A DNA stretch of 60,805 nucleotides from Dehalococcoidia bacterium (GCA_009841435.1 VXLW01000123.1:1-60805), one strand, 5' to 3'. Counted from the first letter of the stretch, positions 1 through 11,750 are shown. A program made the numbers and translations. Notes: generated from the sequence alone by a model not told the origin.

Positions 1-1
1 G

Positions 2-193
2 GCAACGGCGCTCATGGCGCTGGCGGGGGCGCTGGGGGCGGAGGCGGTCACGCTGGAGGTGCGCGTCTCGAACGGGGCGGCGCGGGCGCTCTATGGCGGG
101 TGCGGGTTCGAGGAGGTGGGGGAGCGGCTTCGCTACTACGCCGACGGCGAGGACGCGGTCATCATGACGCTCGCGCTGGCTGCGGGCGGGTAG
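2..193 (+). CDS. rimI: Ribosomal-protein-alanine N-acetyltransferase, C-terminal part
   Basis: The window opens inside this gene, and only the last 63 residues are present. They read like the end of a RimI-type GNAT acetyltransferase: TLEVRVSN, then LYGGCGFEEVG, then YYADGEDAVIM. This matches the family pattern LEVR-SN--A--LY---GF---G-R--YY-D-EDA. RimI acetylates the N-terminal alanine of ribosomal protein S18. The acetyl-CoA-binding motif lies upstream of the window, so other GNAT enzymes of the RimI type cannot be fully excluded. Confidence 0.8.
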   Translation, partial: ATALMALAGALGAEAVTLEVRVSNGAARALYGGCGFEEVGERLRYYADGEDAVIMTLALAAGG

Positions 194-206
194 CGACGCT
201 CGTGGG

Positions 207-212
207 TAGAAT
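207..212 (+). promoter_or_regulatory. -10 box, leaderless start of the 220 gene
   Basis: TAGAAT is followed by 7 bases and then ATG. The transcript would start at or next to the start codon. No ribosome binding site is visible. Confidence 0.45.
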
Positions 213-219
213 CCCGCGC

Positions 220-528
220 ATGCCCGCAACCGACGCCGACCGGACCCGCATTGAGGCGCAGATCGCGCTCATCCCGCGCCTGCGCGGCACCGGCCCCAAC
301 CCGTTCGAGTACGACCAGTGGGACGCGCGCACGGTCGAGGTGCTGACGGCGGCGTTCGGGGCGGAGTCGGACGAGGTGGCGCGCTACCAGCGCGACGTGG
401 GTGAGGGAGGCCGGGTGGCGGGGGTACGCGGCAACGCGGCCAACATGACGCTCAACATCCACGGCCAGTGGGGCATCCTGGAGCGCCTGGAGCGGGCGGA
501 GTCGCTGCTACGGGAGCTGGCGGGGTAG
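220..528 (+). CDS. Conserved hypothetical small protein
   Basis: This is a soluble protein of 102 residues that I do not recognise as a named family. It has an N-terminal helix-like stretch (DRTRIEAQIALIPRL), a central FEYDQWDARTVEVL segment and a C-terminal helix (ILERLERAESLLREL). There is no signal peptide or membrane segment. The start at 220 is chosen because TAGAAT at 207-212 lies exactly 7 bases upstream. This is the leaderless layout seen at many genes here, and no Shine-Dalgarno sequence is visible. The longer in-frame reading from 100 would overlap rimI. Confidence 0.6.
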   Translation: MPATDADRTRIEAQIALIPRLRGTGPNPFEYDQWDARTVEVLTAAFGAESDEVARYQRDVGEGGRVAGVRGNAANMTLNIHGQWGILERLERAESLLRELAG

Positions 529-535
529 GGCTGGG

Positions 536-1726
536 CTACTGGAGTTCGATCGGGACTTGGGCGGTTGGCCCTTCGCCCCAGCAGACTACCCCTCCTTCTT
601 GTCGAAGGGCACAGGTTCCGCTAACAGACTGGTACCGCCCGAGCGGCGCATCTGTGGAGCCTGCCCGGTTTTCTCCCCAGCAGACAATCTCGCCTGACTC
701 CCGTACTGCGCAGGTCTGGAGCACGATGGCGCTGATAGACCGGTAACTCCCCGCGGGGACACTTCGCTGACCATCGCTGTTGTCACCCCCCCAGCAAGCG
801 ACTTCGCCCGAGTCACGCAGCACACAGGTATGGCTGGCGGCCGCACTCACCTCCCAATGCCCGTCTTCACTCAAGCCCTGCTGGCCGTAGTCCTGCCATT
901 CCGCAGCCCATGTATCGCCCTGGTTGAAGAAGGGGCCCGCACCCCAGCACCTCACCTCTCCTGACCGGCGTACCGCGCATATGTGGTTGCCTCCCACCGC
1001 CACCCATCGCCAAGCTCCCCCGTACAACGCATTTGGCAGGCCATCTGGCCAGCATGCCAATTCCCCCGACGTATGCACGCCACAGGCTTTCCACATGCCG
1101 GTGCTCAACATGAGGAAGGTGCCTTCGGGAGCCTCGGATCGGGCGTTGCGGTTGTCCCCCCAACAGACGGCCTCACCGGAATCGCGTATCGCACACGTGT
1201 GCATCCACCCGACGCTCACCATTCGGTATCTCCCGGGAGGCACTTCAAGCTGCCCGTACTCGTTGCTGCCCCAGCACAACAACTCTCCGCTGTCTCGAAG
1301 CGCGCACGCGTGCGCAGGGCCTCCACTCACCTGAACAACGGGGGCTTCCCCCAGAGAAGCGAACAGGCCCTCGTCCCGGATGCCGGCAGCCACGAGCACG
1401 GCGACCACCACCACCACTCCCAGTCCTAACGCAACGCCCGCCCACAGGAACGGACGGCCAACGGATGCCAGCACCCCCGGAACGGCGAGTCTGAGCCACC
1501 GACGACGCTCCCGGTCGGGGCGCCAGGCGGCGAGGACGTGGCGGTCGGGGAGGTCGAGCTTCCCCAGCATGTTCGAGATGTGGTATTTGACGGCGTCGGG
1601 GCTGATGCCGAGGCGCACGGCGATCTCGGCGTTCGTGCCGCCCTTTCGCAGCTCGTCGAGGACGCGCTGTTCCGCGGGCGTGAGGAGGCCGGGGTGGCGG
1701 GGCCGGCCACGCTCGCGACGGGTCAT
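536..1726 (-). CDS. Membrane-anchored LuxR-type HTH protein with extracytoplasmic seven-repeat RCC1 domain
   Basis: The protein has 396 residues in three parts. Residues about 14-66 form a LuxR/GerE helix-turn-helix (LTPAEQRVLDEL, then GISPDAVKYHISNMLGKL). Residues about 93-115 are one hydrophobic membrane segment. Residues about 130-396 contain seven repeats of the form HxCAxRxSGExxCWG, an RCC1/BLIP-II-like propeller pattern. Every repeat has two cysteines, which suits disulfides outside the membrane. The likely topology is DNA-binding domain inside and propeller outside, so it may sense an external ligand and act directly on DNA. This role is inferred. There is no phospho-receiver domain and no adjacent kinase. 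It is divergent from gyrA, and TAGGCT lies 6 bases before the ATG (leaderless layout). Confidence 0.8.
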   Translation of the reverse strand: MTRRERGRPRHPGLLTPAEQRVLDELRKGGTNAEIAVRLGISPDAVKYHISNMLGKLDLPDRHVLAAWRPDRERRRWLRLAVPGVLASVGRPFLWAGVALGLGVVVVVAVLVAAGIRDEGLFASLGEAPVVQVSGGPAHACALRDSGELLCWGSNEYGQLEVPPGRYRMVSVGWMHTCAIRDSGEAVCWGDNRNARSEAPEGTFLMLSTGMWKACGVHTSGELACWPDGLPNALYGGAWRWVAVGGNHICAVRRSGEVRCWGAGPFFNQGDTWAAEWQDYGQQGLSEDGHWEVSAAASHTCVLRDSGEVACWGGDNSDGQRSVPAGSYRSISAIVLQTCAVRESGEIVCWGENRAGSTDAPLGRYQSVSGTCALRQEGGVVCWGEGPTAQVPIELQ

Positions 1727-1732
1727 GGGGGC

Positions 1733-1738
1733 AGCCTA
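1733..1738 (-). promoter_or_regulatory. -10 box, leaderless start of the LuxR-RCC1 gene
   Basis: On the minus strand TAGGCT is followed by 6 bases and the ATG at 1726. No ribosome binding site is visible between them. Confidence 0.4.
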
Positions 1739-1808
1739 GAGGGGTGCGGCGCGATTTTCCCTACCCGGCTTCAGGGGTCGCGCCCGGGCCGCCCTGTAGG
1801 CCCGGAAT

Positions 1809-1817
1809 TGGTACAAT
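1809..1817 (+). promoter_or_regulatory. Candidate extended -10 promoter of gyrA
   Basis: TGGTACAAT matches the extended -10 form TGNTANNNT, about 45 bases upstream of the gyrA ATG. There is no good -35 hexamer at the usual distance, which is tolerated for extended -10 promoters. Confidence 0.4.
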
Positions 1818-1862
1818 TGCCTTAGCGGTTTCGACGACCGCCCCCGACCGGAGTTGCCGCGG

Positions 1863-4397
<2,535 letters not shown>

Positions 4398-4412
4398 GGC
4401 GGGGGCTCGTCG

Positions 4413-5192
4413 CTAGTCGAGCCCGAAGAGCGCATCGAGGCCGACGACGAGGCCCTCGGTCTCCCTGACCGCCTTCACGGCGGCGAGCACGCCCGGCATG
4501 AACGAGTCGCGGCCGGTGCTGTCGTGGCGCAGCGATAGGGTCTGGCCGAGCCCGCCGAGGAGCACCTCCTGGTGCGCGACGAGGCCGGGCAGGCGCACGG
4601 AGTGCAGGGTCACGCCGCCGACCTGCCCGCCGCGCGTGTCGGGCACGGTCTGGACCTCGGCCTCGACGCGCTGGAAGGGCTCGCCGCGGGCCTCGACCAT
4701 CTGCTCGGCGGTCGCCTTGGCGGTTCCGCTGGGGGCGTCGACCTTGCCGGCGTGGTGGAGCTCGATGATCTCGGCGTGGTCGAAGAAACGGGCAGCCTGT
4801 CGGGCGAAGTACATCAGGAGGACGGCGCCGATCGCGAAGTTGGGGGCGACGACGACCCCGACCTTGCGCGCGGCCGCTTCCTCGCGGAGCTCGTCGAGGA
4901 ACGCGGCGGAGAGGCCCGTCGTGCCGATGACGAGGCGGACGCCGCGTTCGAGGGCAGCGCGGGCGAGGACGGGGGTCCAGGCGGCGTTCGAGAAGTCGAC
5001 GACGACCTCGGGGCTGTGGGCGGCGAGGGCGGGGGCGGCGTCGCGGTAGAGGGGGAGGCTCTCGCAGGAATCGCCCTCGCCGAGCGCGTCGATGAAGGCG
5101 AGGGGTTCGGTGGCGGGGTCGGCGGCGGCGGCGAGGGCCACCTGCCGACCCATGTTGCCGCTTCCGGAGATGACGATCGGGATGCTGTCCAT
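4413..5192 (-). CDS. dapB: 4-hydroxy-tetrahydrodipicolinate reductase
   Basis: DapB reduces 4-hydroxy-tetrahydrodipicolinate with NAD(P)H in lysine and diaminopimelate synthesis. The protein has 259 residues. The N-terminal Rossmann motif is GSGNMGRQ (residues 10-17), where most family members have G-x-x-GRMG. The catalytic segment ELHHAGKVDAPSGTA (about 144-158) has the His-His pair, the lysine and the DAPSGTA loop. The start at 5192 places the nucleotide-binding motif at the usual distance from the N-terminus. The upstream in-frame GTG at 5237 would add a low-complexity tail. The gene converges on gyrA with a 15-base gap. Confidence 0.95.
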   Translation of the reverse strand: MDSIPIVISGSGNMGRQVALAAAADPATEPLAFIDALGEGDSCESLPLYRDAAPALAAHSPEVVVDFSNAAWTPVLARAALERGVRLVIGTTGLSAAFLDELREEAAARKVGVVVAPNFAIGAVLLMYFARQAARFFDHAEIIELHHAGKVDAPSGTAKATAEQMVEARGEPFQRVEAEVQTVPDTRGGQVGGVTLHSVRLPGLVAHQEVLLGGLGQTLSLRHDSTGRDSFMPGVLAAVKAVRETEGLVVGLDALFGLD

Positions 5193-5254
5193 GACGGGCG
5201 ATTGTACGCCCGCGGCGGCGGGGGCGGTCCGTGCCAAGAGTGCGTCAGGGGGCG

Positions 5255-5283
5255 TTGCCGCTCGCGGAGGACGGCCCTATTCT
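5255..5283 (+). promoter_or_regulatory. Promoter of the TPR gene (leaderless)
   Basis: TTGCCG at 5255-5260, a 17-base spacer, TATTCT at 5278-5283, then 7 bases to the ATG at 5291. Both hexamers and the spacing are good, and the start codon falls at the expected transcription start. Confidence 0.55.
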
Positions 5284-5290
5284 GCCGCCG

Positions 5291-6154
5291 ATGAGCGAGC
5301 TATCGGCGCAGGTGCCCGAGAGGCCCGGGGCGCGGCGGGCTGCCAACGAGCAAGCGGTGAAGCTGGCCGTGGCCGGGCGCTGGCAGGAGGCGGCAGCGCT
5401 CAACCGCGAGCTGATCGCGCGCTTCGGCGACGACGCGGAGGTCTACAACCGGCTGGGCAAGGCGTTCACGGAGCTCGGGCGCATTCGCGAGGCGCGCCTC
5501 GTGTACGAGAAGGCGCTCGAAGTCGACCCCACGAATGCGATCGCGCAGCGCAACCTCGACCGGCTCAAGCAGGTGAAGGACGAGGAGCCCGCCGCCGAGC
5601 CAGCAGCGCAGATGAGCCGGGGCCTCTTCATCGAGGAAGTGGGGAAGGCGGCGGTGGTGCGGCTGGAGGCGGGTCGGCCCGACGCCCTGGGGGGCCTGGA
5701 CGCGGGCGACCCGGTGGAGTTGGAGGTGCGGGGGAACGCGGTCAACGCGGTCACGCCAGGAGGCGTCTACCTGGGGATGGTGGAACCGCGGGTGGGGCTG
5801 CGGCTGGCGCGCCTGATGGATGGGGGAAACCGCTACTCGGCGGCGCTCGTGAGCACCGGCGAGGAGCCCCGCATCATCGTGCGGGAGGAGTACCAGGCTC
5901 CGTCGCAGGCGGGCAAGGTGAGCTTCCCCAAGTCGAGCATCAATGAAGTGCGCGCCTACACGCGGCGCAACTTCCGGCGCGAGGACGTGGAGGACCTGAC
6001 CGAGAACGAAGACGGCCCCGCCGACGAGGGGGACGCCGCGGCCGACGAGCTCCCGGAGGAAGGCTGGCAGGAGACGCGCATCGAGTACGAGACCGAGGAC
6101 GAGGCGAAAGCACGAGAGGCAGAAGACGAGGATGACGATGACGAGTTCGACTGA
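5291..6154 (+). CDS. Tetratricopeptide-repeat protein with acidic C-terminus
   Basis: The protein has 287 residues. Residues about 20-100 form two TPR-like helix pairs (WQEAAALNRELIARFGDDAEVYNRLGKAF, continuing to ALEVDPTNAIAQRNLDRL). A small all-beta segment of about 100 residues follows, with PVELEVRG and GGVYLGMVEP. The tail is very acidic and ends in DEDDDDEFD. It is probably a cytoplasmic scaffold, but the partner is unknown. The promoter and start are of the leaderless kind. The gene overlaps the start of the next gene by 23 bases, which suggests coupled translation with the methyltransferase. Confidence 0.75.
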   Translation: MSELSAQVPERPGARRAANEQAVKLAVAGRWQEAAALNRELIARFGDDAEVYNRLGKAFTELGRIREARLVYEKALEVDPTNAIAQRNLDRLKQVKDEEPAAEPAAQMSRGLFIEEVGKAAVVRLEAGRPDALGGLDAGDPVELEVRGNAVNAVTPGGVYLGMVEPRVGLRLARLMDGGNRYSAALVSTGEEPRIIVREEYQAPSQAGKVSFPKSSINEVRAYTRRNFRREDVEDLTENEDGPADEGDAAADELPEEGWQETRIEYETEDEAKAREAEDEDDDDEFD

Positions 6155-6839
6155 GCCCCACAGCGTCGTGCCCGACCCACGGGTCCGAGCCGTGCTTGAC
6201 CGGCTGCACGCAGCCGCCGAGGCGGAGATGGAGGCGTTCACGCAGGAGCCGCGGCCCGAGCCGCCGCCGGAGCCGGGGCCCTTCAACGCCGAGGGGGCGG
6301 TCGAGTTCTTCGCCGACAAGTACATCTCGCTGGAGCGGGAGCAGGGCAACCTGCTCTTCCTGCTGGCGCGATCGCTGGGGGCGCGGCGGGCGGCGGAGTT
6401 CGGCACCTCCTTCGGGGTCTCAACGATCTACCTGGCGGCGGCGATCCGGGAGAACGGTGGCGGGGTCGTCATCGGCAGCGAGATTCAGCCGTCGAAGGCG
6501 GCGGTGGCGCGGGCGAACCTGGAGGAAGCGGGGCTCTCGGAGTTCGCGGAGATACGCGTCGGGGACGCGCGCGAAACGCTGGCGGACCCGGGCGGGCCGC
6601 TCGACCTCGTGCTCATCGACGGGTTCCCCAACCTGAACCTGACGATGCTGCAGATCCTCGCGCCGCACGTGCGCGTGGGCGGCATGGTGATGGCGGACAA
6701 CGTGGGCTCGTTCCCGTTCGAGATGCAGCACTACGTGGCCTGGGCGCAGGACCCGGCCAACGGCTTCGCCTCGGCGACGCTGCCGCTACGCGGCGGCACG
6801 GAGCTCTCGCTGCGGGTGGCGCCGCCCAGCGCCGATTGA
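6132..6839 (+). CDS. SAM-dependent O-methyltransferase (family 3 type)
   Basis: This class I methyltransferase has 235 residues and resembles the catechol/caffeoyl-CoA O-methyltransferase family. The SAM motif I is AEFGTSFGVSTIYLA. Next come the acidic SEIQ after a beta strand, GDARETL, and the metal/catalytic segment LVLIDGFPN. A VGGMVMADNV strand lies near the end. The N-terminal 45 residues are Pro/Glu-rich. The start codon lies inside the end of the TPR gene, so the two are probably co-translated. The substrate is unknown. ATG at 6138 is an equally possible start. Confidence 0.82.
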   Translation: MTMTSSTEPHSVVPDPRVRAVLDRLHAAAEAEMEAFTQEPRPEPPPEPGPFNAEGAVEFFADKYISLEREQGNLLFLLARSLGARRAAEFGTSFGVSTIYLAAAIRENGGGVVIGSEIQPSKAAVARANLEEAGLSEFAEIRVGDARETLADPGGPLDLVLIDGFPNLNLTMLQILAPHVRVGGMVMADNVGSFPFEMQHYVAWAQDPANGFASATLPLRGGTELSLRVAPPSAD

Positions 6840-6865
6840 ACATAGGCCCTACGCGTTCCTACGAT
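6836..6865 (+). promoter_or_regulatory. Candidate promoter of the first ABC-2 operon
   Basis: TTGAAC at 6836-6841, an 18-base spacer and TACGAT at 6860-6865. This leaves a leader of about 45 bases before the GTG at 6917, with GGAGAGGA in front of it. Confidence 0.45.
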
Positions 6866-6916
6866 GGCGAGTCGGCTATCGCCCGACGCCGGCAATCGCC
6901 GGAGAGGACACATCCT

Positions 6917-7840
6917 GTGACATCGGCCCTCATCGAGGCGCGCGGCCTCGTGAAGCACTATGGCGACTTCGTCGCGGTCGACGACATCTCGTTCGACATC
7001 CGCGAGGGGGAGTGCTTCGGCGTGCTCGGCCCGAACGGGGCGGGGAAGACGACGACGATCCGCATGATCACGGCGACCTCGCCGGTCACGGCGGGGAACT
7101 TGCGGGTGGCGGGGCTGGACGTGGCGGAGGAGCCGCGCAAGGTGAAGGCGGTGCTGGGGGTAGTCCCGCAGGACGACAACCTCGACCCGGACCTGCTCGT
7201 GCGCCAGAACCTCGAGGTGTACGCGCGCTACTTCGGGCTGAGCCGCGACGAGGTGCGCCAGCGCATCGACGAGGCGCTCGAACTGTTCCAGCTGGACGAC
7301 CGCGCGACCTCGAACGTGGACGACCTCTCGGGCGGCATGCAGCGGCGGCTCACGATCGCGCGGGCGCTGGTGAACAACCCGCAGGTCCTGATCCTCGACG
7401 AGCCCACGACGGGGCTCGACCCGCAGGCCCGGCACCTGGTCTGGCAGCAGCTGCGGCTGCTCAAGAGCCGGGGCGTGACGATGCTGCTGACGACGCACTA
7501 CATGGAGGAGGCAACGCACCTCTGCGACCGGCTCGTGATCATGCACCGGGGGAAGATCCTGGTGGAAGGGCGCCCACACGACCTGATCGCGGAGGTGGCG
7601 GGGCCGCAGGTGCTGGAGCTGCGACTGCCCTCGCCGGAGCGCGACGCGCTCCTGGCCGAATTCCCGCAGGGCGACGGCTTCTCCGTGGAACAAGTGGAGG
7701 ACCTGACGTACGTGTTCGGTGGCGGCCCAGCCTCGGCAATGGCGGCGGAGCGCGTGGGCGACCCGCATCGCGCGCACCTGCGCCCGGGGAACATGGAGGA
7801 CGTGTTCCTCCTGCTCACGGGCCGGGGGCTGCTCGATTGA
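6917..7840 (+). CDS. ABC-2 type transporter ATP-binding protein (DrrA-like)
   Basis: This is the ATPase subunit of an exporter. It has Walker A GPNGAGKTTT, Q-loop VVPQDD, the LSGGMQRRL signature, Walker B VLILDEPTTGLDP and the H-loop in LLTTHYMEE. A C-terminal domain of about 90 residues after the ATPase core is typical of the drug/lipid exporter subfamily. The GTG at 6917 is chosen because GGAGAGGA at 6901-6908 precedes it by 8 bases and the homology begins right after it. Its stop overlaps the start of the permease, so the two form one operon. The substrate is unknown. Confidence 0.92.
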   Translation: MTSALIEARGLVKHYGDFVAVDDISFDIREGECFGVLGPNGAGKTTTIRMITATSPVTAGNLRVAGLDVAEEPRKVKAVLGVVPQDDNLDPDLLVRQNLEVYARYFGLSRDEVRQRIDEALELFQLDDRATSNVDDLSGGMQRRLTIARALVNNPQVLILDEPTTGLDPQARHLVWQQLRLLKSRGVTMLLTTHYMEEATHLCDRLVIMHRGKILVEGRPHDLIAEVAGPQVLELRLPSPERDALLAEFPQGDGFSVEQVEDLTYVFGGGPASAMAAERVGDPHRAHLRPGNMEDVFLLLTGRGLLD

Positions 7841-8631
7841 CCGCGTTCGCCCTGACCCCGGACGTCTCCTTCGGCGCGTACCGCGTCTGGCAGCGGAACC
7901 GCGACGCGACGCTGCGCAACTGGAAGACGGAGTTCCTGGGAATCGCGATCGAGCCGTTCGCGATCATCCTCGCGCTGGGGCTGGCGCTGGGACAGTTCGT
8001 TGAGCTCGACAGCGGCGAGAAGTACGTCGAGTTCCTGGCGCCGGGGCTGCTGGCGCTCTTCCCCATGTTCGCGGCCACCTTCGAGTGCGCGTGGGGAAGC
8101 TACGTGCGCCTCGAGATGCAGGGCACCTACGAGTCGATCATCGCGACGCCCATCAGCGTCGACGACGTGATCACGGGGGAGATCCTGTGGGGCACGACGC
8201 GGGCGCTCGTGAACGGCAGCTACATCCTGCTCGTGTCGTTCATCCTCAATCCGTGGCTGCACATGGTGGATTCGCCCTGGGCCATCCTGGCGGTGCCCGT
8301 GGGCGTGCTGCCCGGGCTGCTGTTCAGCTCGATCTCGATCTGCTTCGCCTCGATCGCGCGGGCGATGAGCCACTTCGCCTACTTCTTCAACCTCGTGATC
8401 AACCCGCTCTTCTGGTTCGGGGGCGCCTTCTTCCCCTTCGACGCGATGCCGCGGTGGGTGCAGATCCTGGGCTGGTTCATGCCCCTCAAGCACGTGGTCG
8501 ACATCTACCGGGGGCTGATCACGGGGAACCTGGAGTGGTCGATGCTGGGCAGCCTCGCCTGGCTGGCGGTGGTGACGGTGTTCTTCTACGTGCTGGCGGT
8601 GAAGCTGATGCGCCGGCGCCTCATTCACTGA
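7837..8631 (+). CDS. ABC-2 type transporter permease
   Basis: This membrane partner of the preceding ATPase has 264 residues and about six hydrophobic segments. The family features include an N-terminal cytoplasmic helix, the segment TYESIIATPIS after the second membrane helix, and the re-entrant region LVINPLFWFGGAFFPF before the last helices. The likely start is the TTG at 7837, which overlaps the TGA of the ATPase gene (TTGA). There is no other start before the first conserved segment. Together they would form a two-gene exporter of unknown substrate. Confidence 0.88.
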   Translation: MTAFALTPDVSFGAYRVWQRNRDATLRNWKTEFLGIAIEPFAIILALGLALGQFVELDSGEKYVEFLAPGLLALFPMFAATFECAWGSYVRLEMQGTYESIIATPISVDDVITGEILWGTTRALVNGSYILLVSFILNPWLHMVDSPWAILAVPVGVLPGLLFSSISICFASIARAMSHFAYFFNLVINPLFWFGGAFFPFDAMPRWVQILGWFMPLKHVVDIYRGLITGNLEWSMLGSLAWLAVVTVFFYVLAVKLMRRRLIH

Positions 8632-8663
8632 AGGGTCGGTGCGGAGCAGGTCCCGGCAAGGCC

Positions 8664-8692
8664 TTGACAGGCCACTCGACCGTCTATACGTT
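8664..8692 (+). promoter_or_regulatory. Promoter of the BrnT/BrnA-like pair (leaderless)
   Basis: TTGACA at 8664-8669, a 17-base spacer and TACGTT at 8687-8692, then 8 bases to the GTG at 8701. The -35 is consensus. Confidence 0.55.
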
Positions 8693-8697
8693 CGTAT
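8686..8697. promoter_or_regulatory. Inverted repeat over the -10, candidate autoregulatory operator
   Basis: ATACG-TT-CGTAT is a perfect 5+5 inverted repeat covering the -10 hexamer. Ribbon-helix-helix antitoxins of this class usually repress their own promoter through such short palindromes, so this is the natural binding site to test. Confidence 0.4.
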
Positions 8698-8700
8698 TAC

Positions 8701-8979
8701 GTGAGAATCACGGGGTTCGAGTGGGATGACGACAACGAACCGCACGTGGCCCGGCACATCGCCCCGGACGACGTTGAAGCCATCCCTCACAGCCGCTACC
8801 TGTCCCTTCGTAACAAGCGCGCAGGCAGCGGAGACTACAAGGTCATCGGTCGCGACCGAGGCGGGAGGCTAATCACCGTCGTCGTTGCGGCAACCGACTC
8901 ACCCACGACATGGCGTCCTATCACAGCAATGCAGGCCAATAGACATGAACGCACCCTTGCAGAACGGGCAGGTATCTAG
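8701..8979 (+). CDS. BrnT-like type II toxin
   Basis: The protein has 92 residues and the BrnT layout: ITGFEWDDDNEPHVARHI at the start, GRDRGGRLITVVV in the middle and RPITAMQANRHER near the end. BrnT is a small ribonuclease fold (RelE-like) inhibited by the BrnA antitoxin. The GTG start sits 8 bases after a -10 box. The next gene begins 1 base after the stop and looks like its antitoxin. The toxin activity itself is inferred from family resemblance. Confidence 0.72.
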   Translation: MRITGFEWDDDNEPHVARHIAPDDVEAIPHSRYLSLRNKRAGSGDYKVIGRDRGGRLITVVVAATDSPTTWRPITAMQANRHERTLAERAGI

Positions 8980-8980
8980 C

Positions 8981-9325
8981 ATGAGCAAGCACGACGACTG
9001 GGATTACGAAAACGCAGAGATTCACGAGCCGGAGCGGGAAGTAAAGAGCGTGTACTCACTTCGCTTCTCCGCCACCGAGATCGCAGAAATCCGCGAGGCG
9101 GCGAAGCGGGAGGGTGTGACGACGAGCGAGTTCATTCGCACGGCCGCCCGCTCGAGAGCGAAGACACAGACCATCCCCGCAGAGATTGTGAAGGCCCTGG
9201 CCCTGGCCCTCGTGAACATCTCCGAGCGCTATGAGCTCGCGGGTGTTGCCGACGGAGAAGGAGGTTCGGTCGAGGATCTCGCAGGGTGGCTGAACGAGCA
9301 CTCGTTGGACACTCGATCGGCGTAG
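8981..9325 (+). CDS. Ribbon-helix-helix antitoxin (BrnA/CopG-like)
   Basis: The protein has 114 residues. A strand-helix-helix segment starts at YSLRFSATEIAEIREAAKRE and continues through GVTTSEFIRTAARSRA, which matches the RHH fold of CopG/BrnA antitoxins. The C-terminal 50 residues are longer than in a typical BrnA and of unknown role. The start at 8981 follows the toxin stop by one base. An upstream ATG at 8945 lies inside the toxin gene. It would form a toxin-antitoxin module with the preceding gene and repress the shared promoter. Confidence 0.72.
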   Translation: MSKHDDWDYENAEIHEPEREVKSVYSLRFSATEIAEIREAAKREGVTTSEFIRTAARSRAKTQTIPAEIVKALALALVNISERYELAGVADGEGGSVEDLAGWLNEHSLDTRSA

Positions 9326-9328
9326 GCC

Positions 9329-9901
9329 TCAGGGGCAGGCGAGGAGGTCGCGGAAGACCTCCGAGCGGCCGGGTGTGCCGGCCGTCTCGGGAACCAGGCT
9401 GGCAATGCCGCGCGTCACAGCGAGAATGACGTGGCCGCCCTCGCCGCGGAAGGCGACGGTGACCGTGTGGCCCGTCGTGCCGGCGAGGGGCAGGGCGTGC
9501 TCGCCGTCTTCGCTTACCAGCGGGAGCTGGAAGCAGGCGTCGCCGCGGTAGTCCTCTGTCGAGCCGCCCGACCAGCGCGCGATCGGACCCTGGTCGTCCG
9601 AGAGCCAGAGGTCCATGACGGCGCCCGGCTCGCTCTCGATGTCGAGAAGGATGGCGAGGGCGGGGGTGCCGTTCTCGAGCTCGCCGAAGCGGGCGAGGTC
9701 GACGGTGAGGCGCCAGCCCTCGGGTGCGGGGACATCGGCGGGCGGCTCGTCCAGCGGGTCGAAGGCGAGCAGGGCGGGGGTCGTGACGCCCAGGAGCGCC
9801 TTGGCCGAGGGCGACGTGAGCCACGACTTGTCGCGCGTGCAACCGGCGAGCAGGGACAGGGCGAGGAGGATAAGCGCGACGGCGGCGAGCGCCTGAAGCA
9901 C
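9329..9901 (-). CDS. Predicted lipoprotein of unknown function
   Basis: The protein has 190 residues. The N-terminus is a lipoprotein signal peptide with lipobox LLAGC (Cys about 21). The mature part looks all-beta, with segments such as WRLTVDLARFGEL, PGAVMDLWLSDDQG and HTVTVAFRGEGGHVILAV. One cysteine pair (DACFQLP and LLACP) may form a disulfide. I know no family for it. It starts with GTG 31 bases after the leuA stop on the same strand, so it may be transcribed with leuA. Confidence 0.65.
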   Translation of the reverse strand: MLQALAAVALILLALSLLAGCTRDKSWLTSPSAKALLGVTTPALLAFDPLDEPPADVPAPEGWRLTVDLARFGELENGTPALAILLDIESEPGAVMDLWLSDDQGPIARWSGGSTEDYRGDACFQLPLVSEDGEHALPLAGTTGHTVTVAFRGEGGHVILAVTRGIASLVPETAGTPGRSEVFRDLLACP

Positions 9902-9932
9902 TCGCCGCCGATCAGCTTCCGTGGGCCGGGGG

Positions 9933-11489
<1,557 letters not shown>

Positions 11490-11575
11490 TCGGGTGGCTC
11501 CTCCGAGGGGATGCTCAGGGCCCGATCGCGCGGCTGGGGCGCGAGGCATCGGGCATCGGGATGTCAGGATCGATC

Positions 11576-11641
11576 GCGGCCCTTAACGCGAGGGCCGCGG
11601 CACTAGACGCGCCCGAGGGTGCGCCCCGGCGAGACCGGGGC
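11576..11641 (-). promoter_or_regulatory. leuA leader with two GC-rich hairpins
   Basis: Two perfect hairpins lie 87-152 bases before leuA. One spans 11576-11598 (8-bp stem, 7-base loop) and the other 11623-11641 (7-bp stem, 5-base loop). A possible 25-residue reading frame runs from 11680 down to 11603 on the same strand and ends between them. It has no run of leucine codons and there is no T-run after the hairpins, so attenuation is only a possibility. Confidence 0.25.
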
Positions 11642-11750
11642 GAGGGCGTTCTCCAGGTGGACCGCGACGTGTGCGGACATCTTCCGTCAAGTCTCGCGCG
11701 GGGGCGGCTCAGCCGCAAGCACCGGCGGCACGGGACTCGGAGGGCTGCGG

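Noticed and set aside
11650-11670. GGTGGACCGCG resembles the T-box sequence GGTGGNACCGCG
   Set aside because: One base is missing from the consensus. It is on the plus strand while leuA is on the minus strand, and the plus-strand gene is a YkgJ-like protein with a leaderless start.
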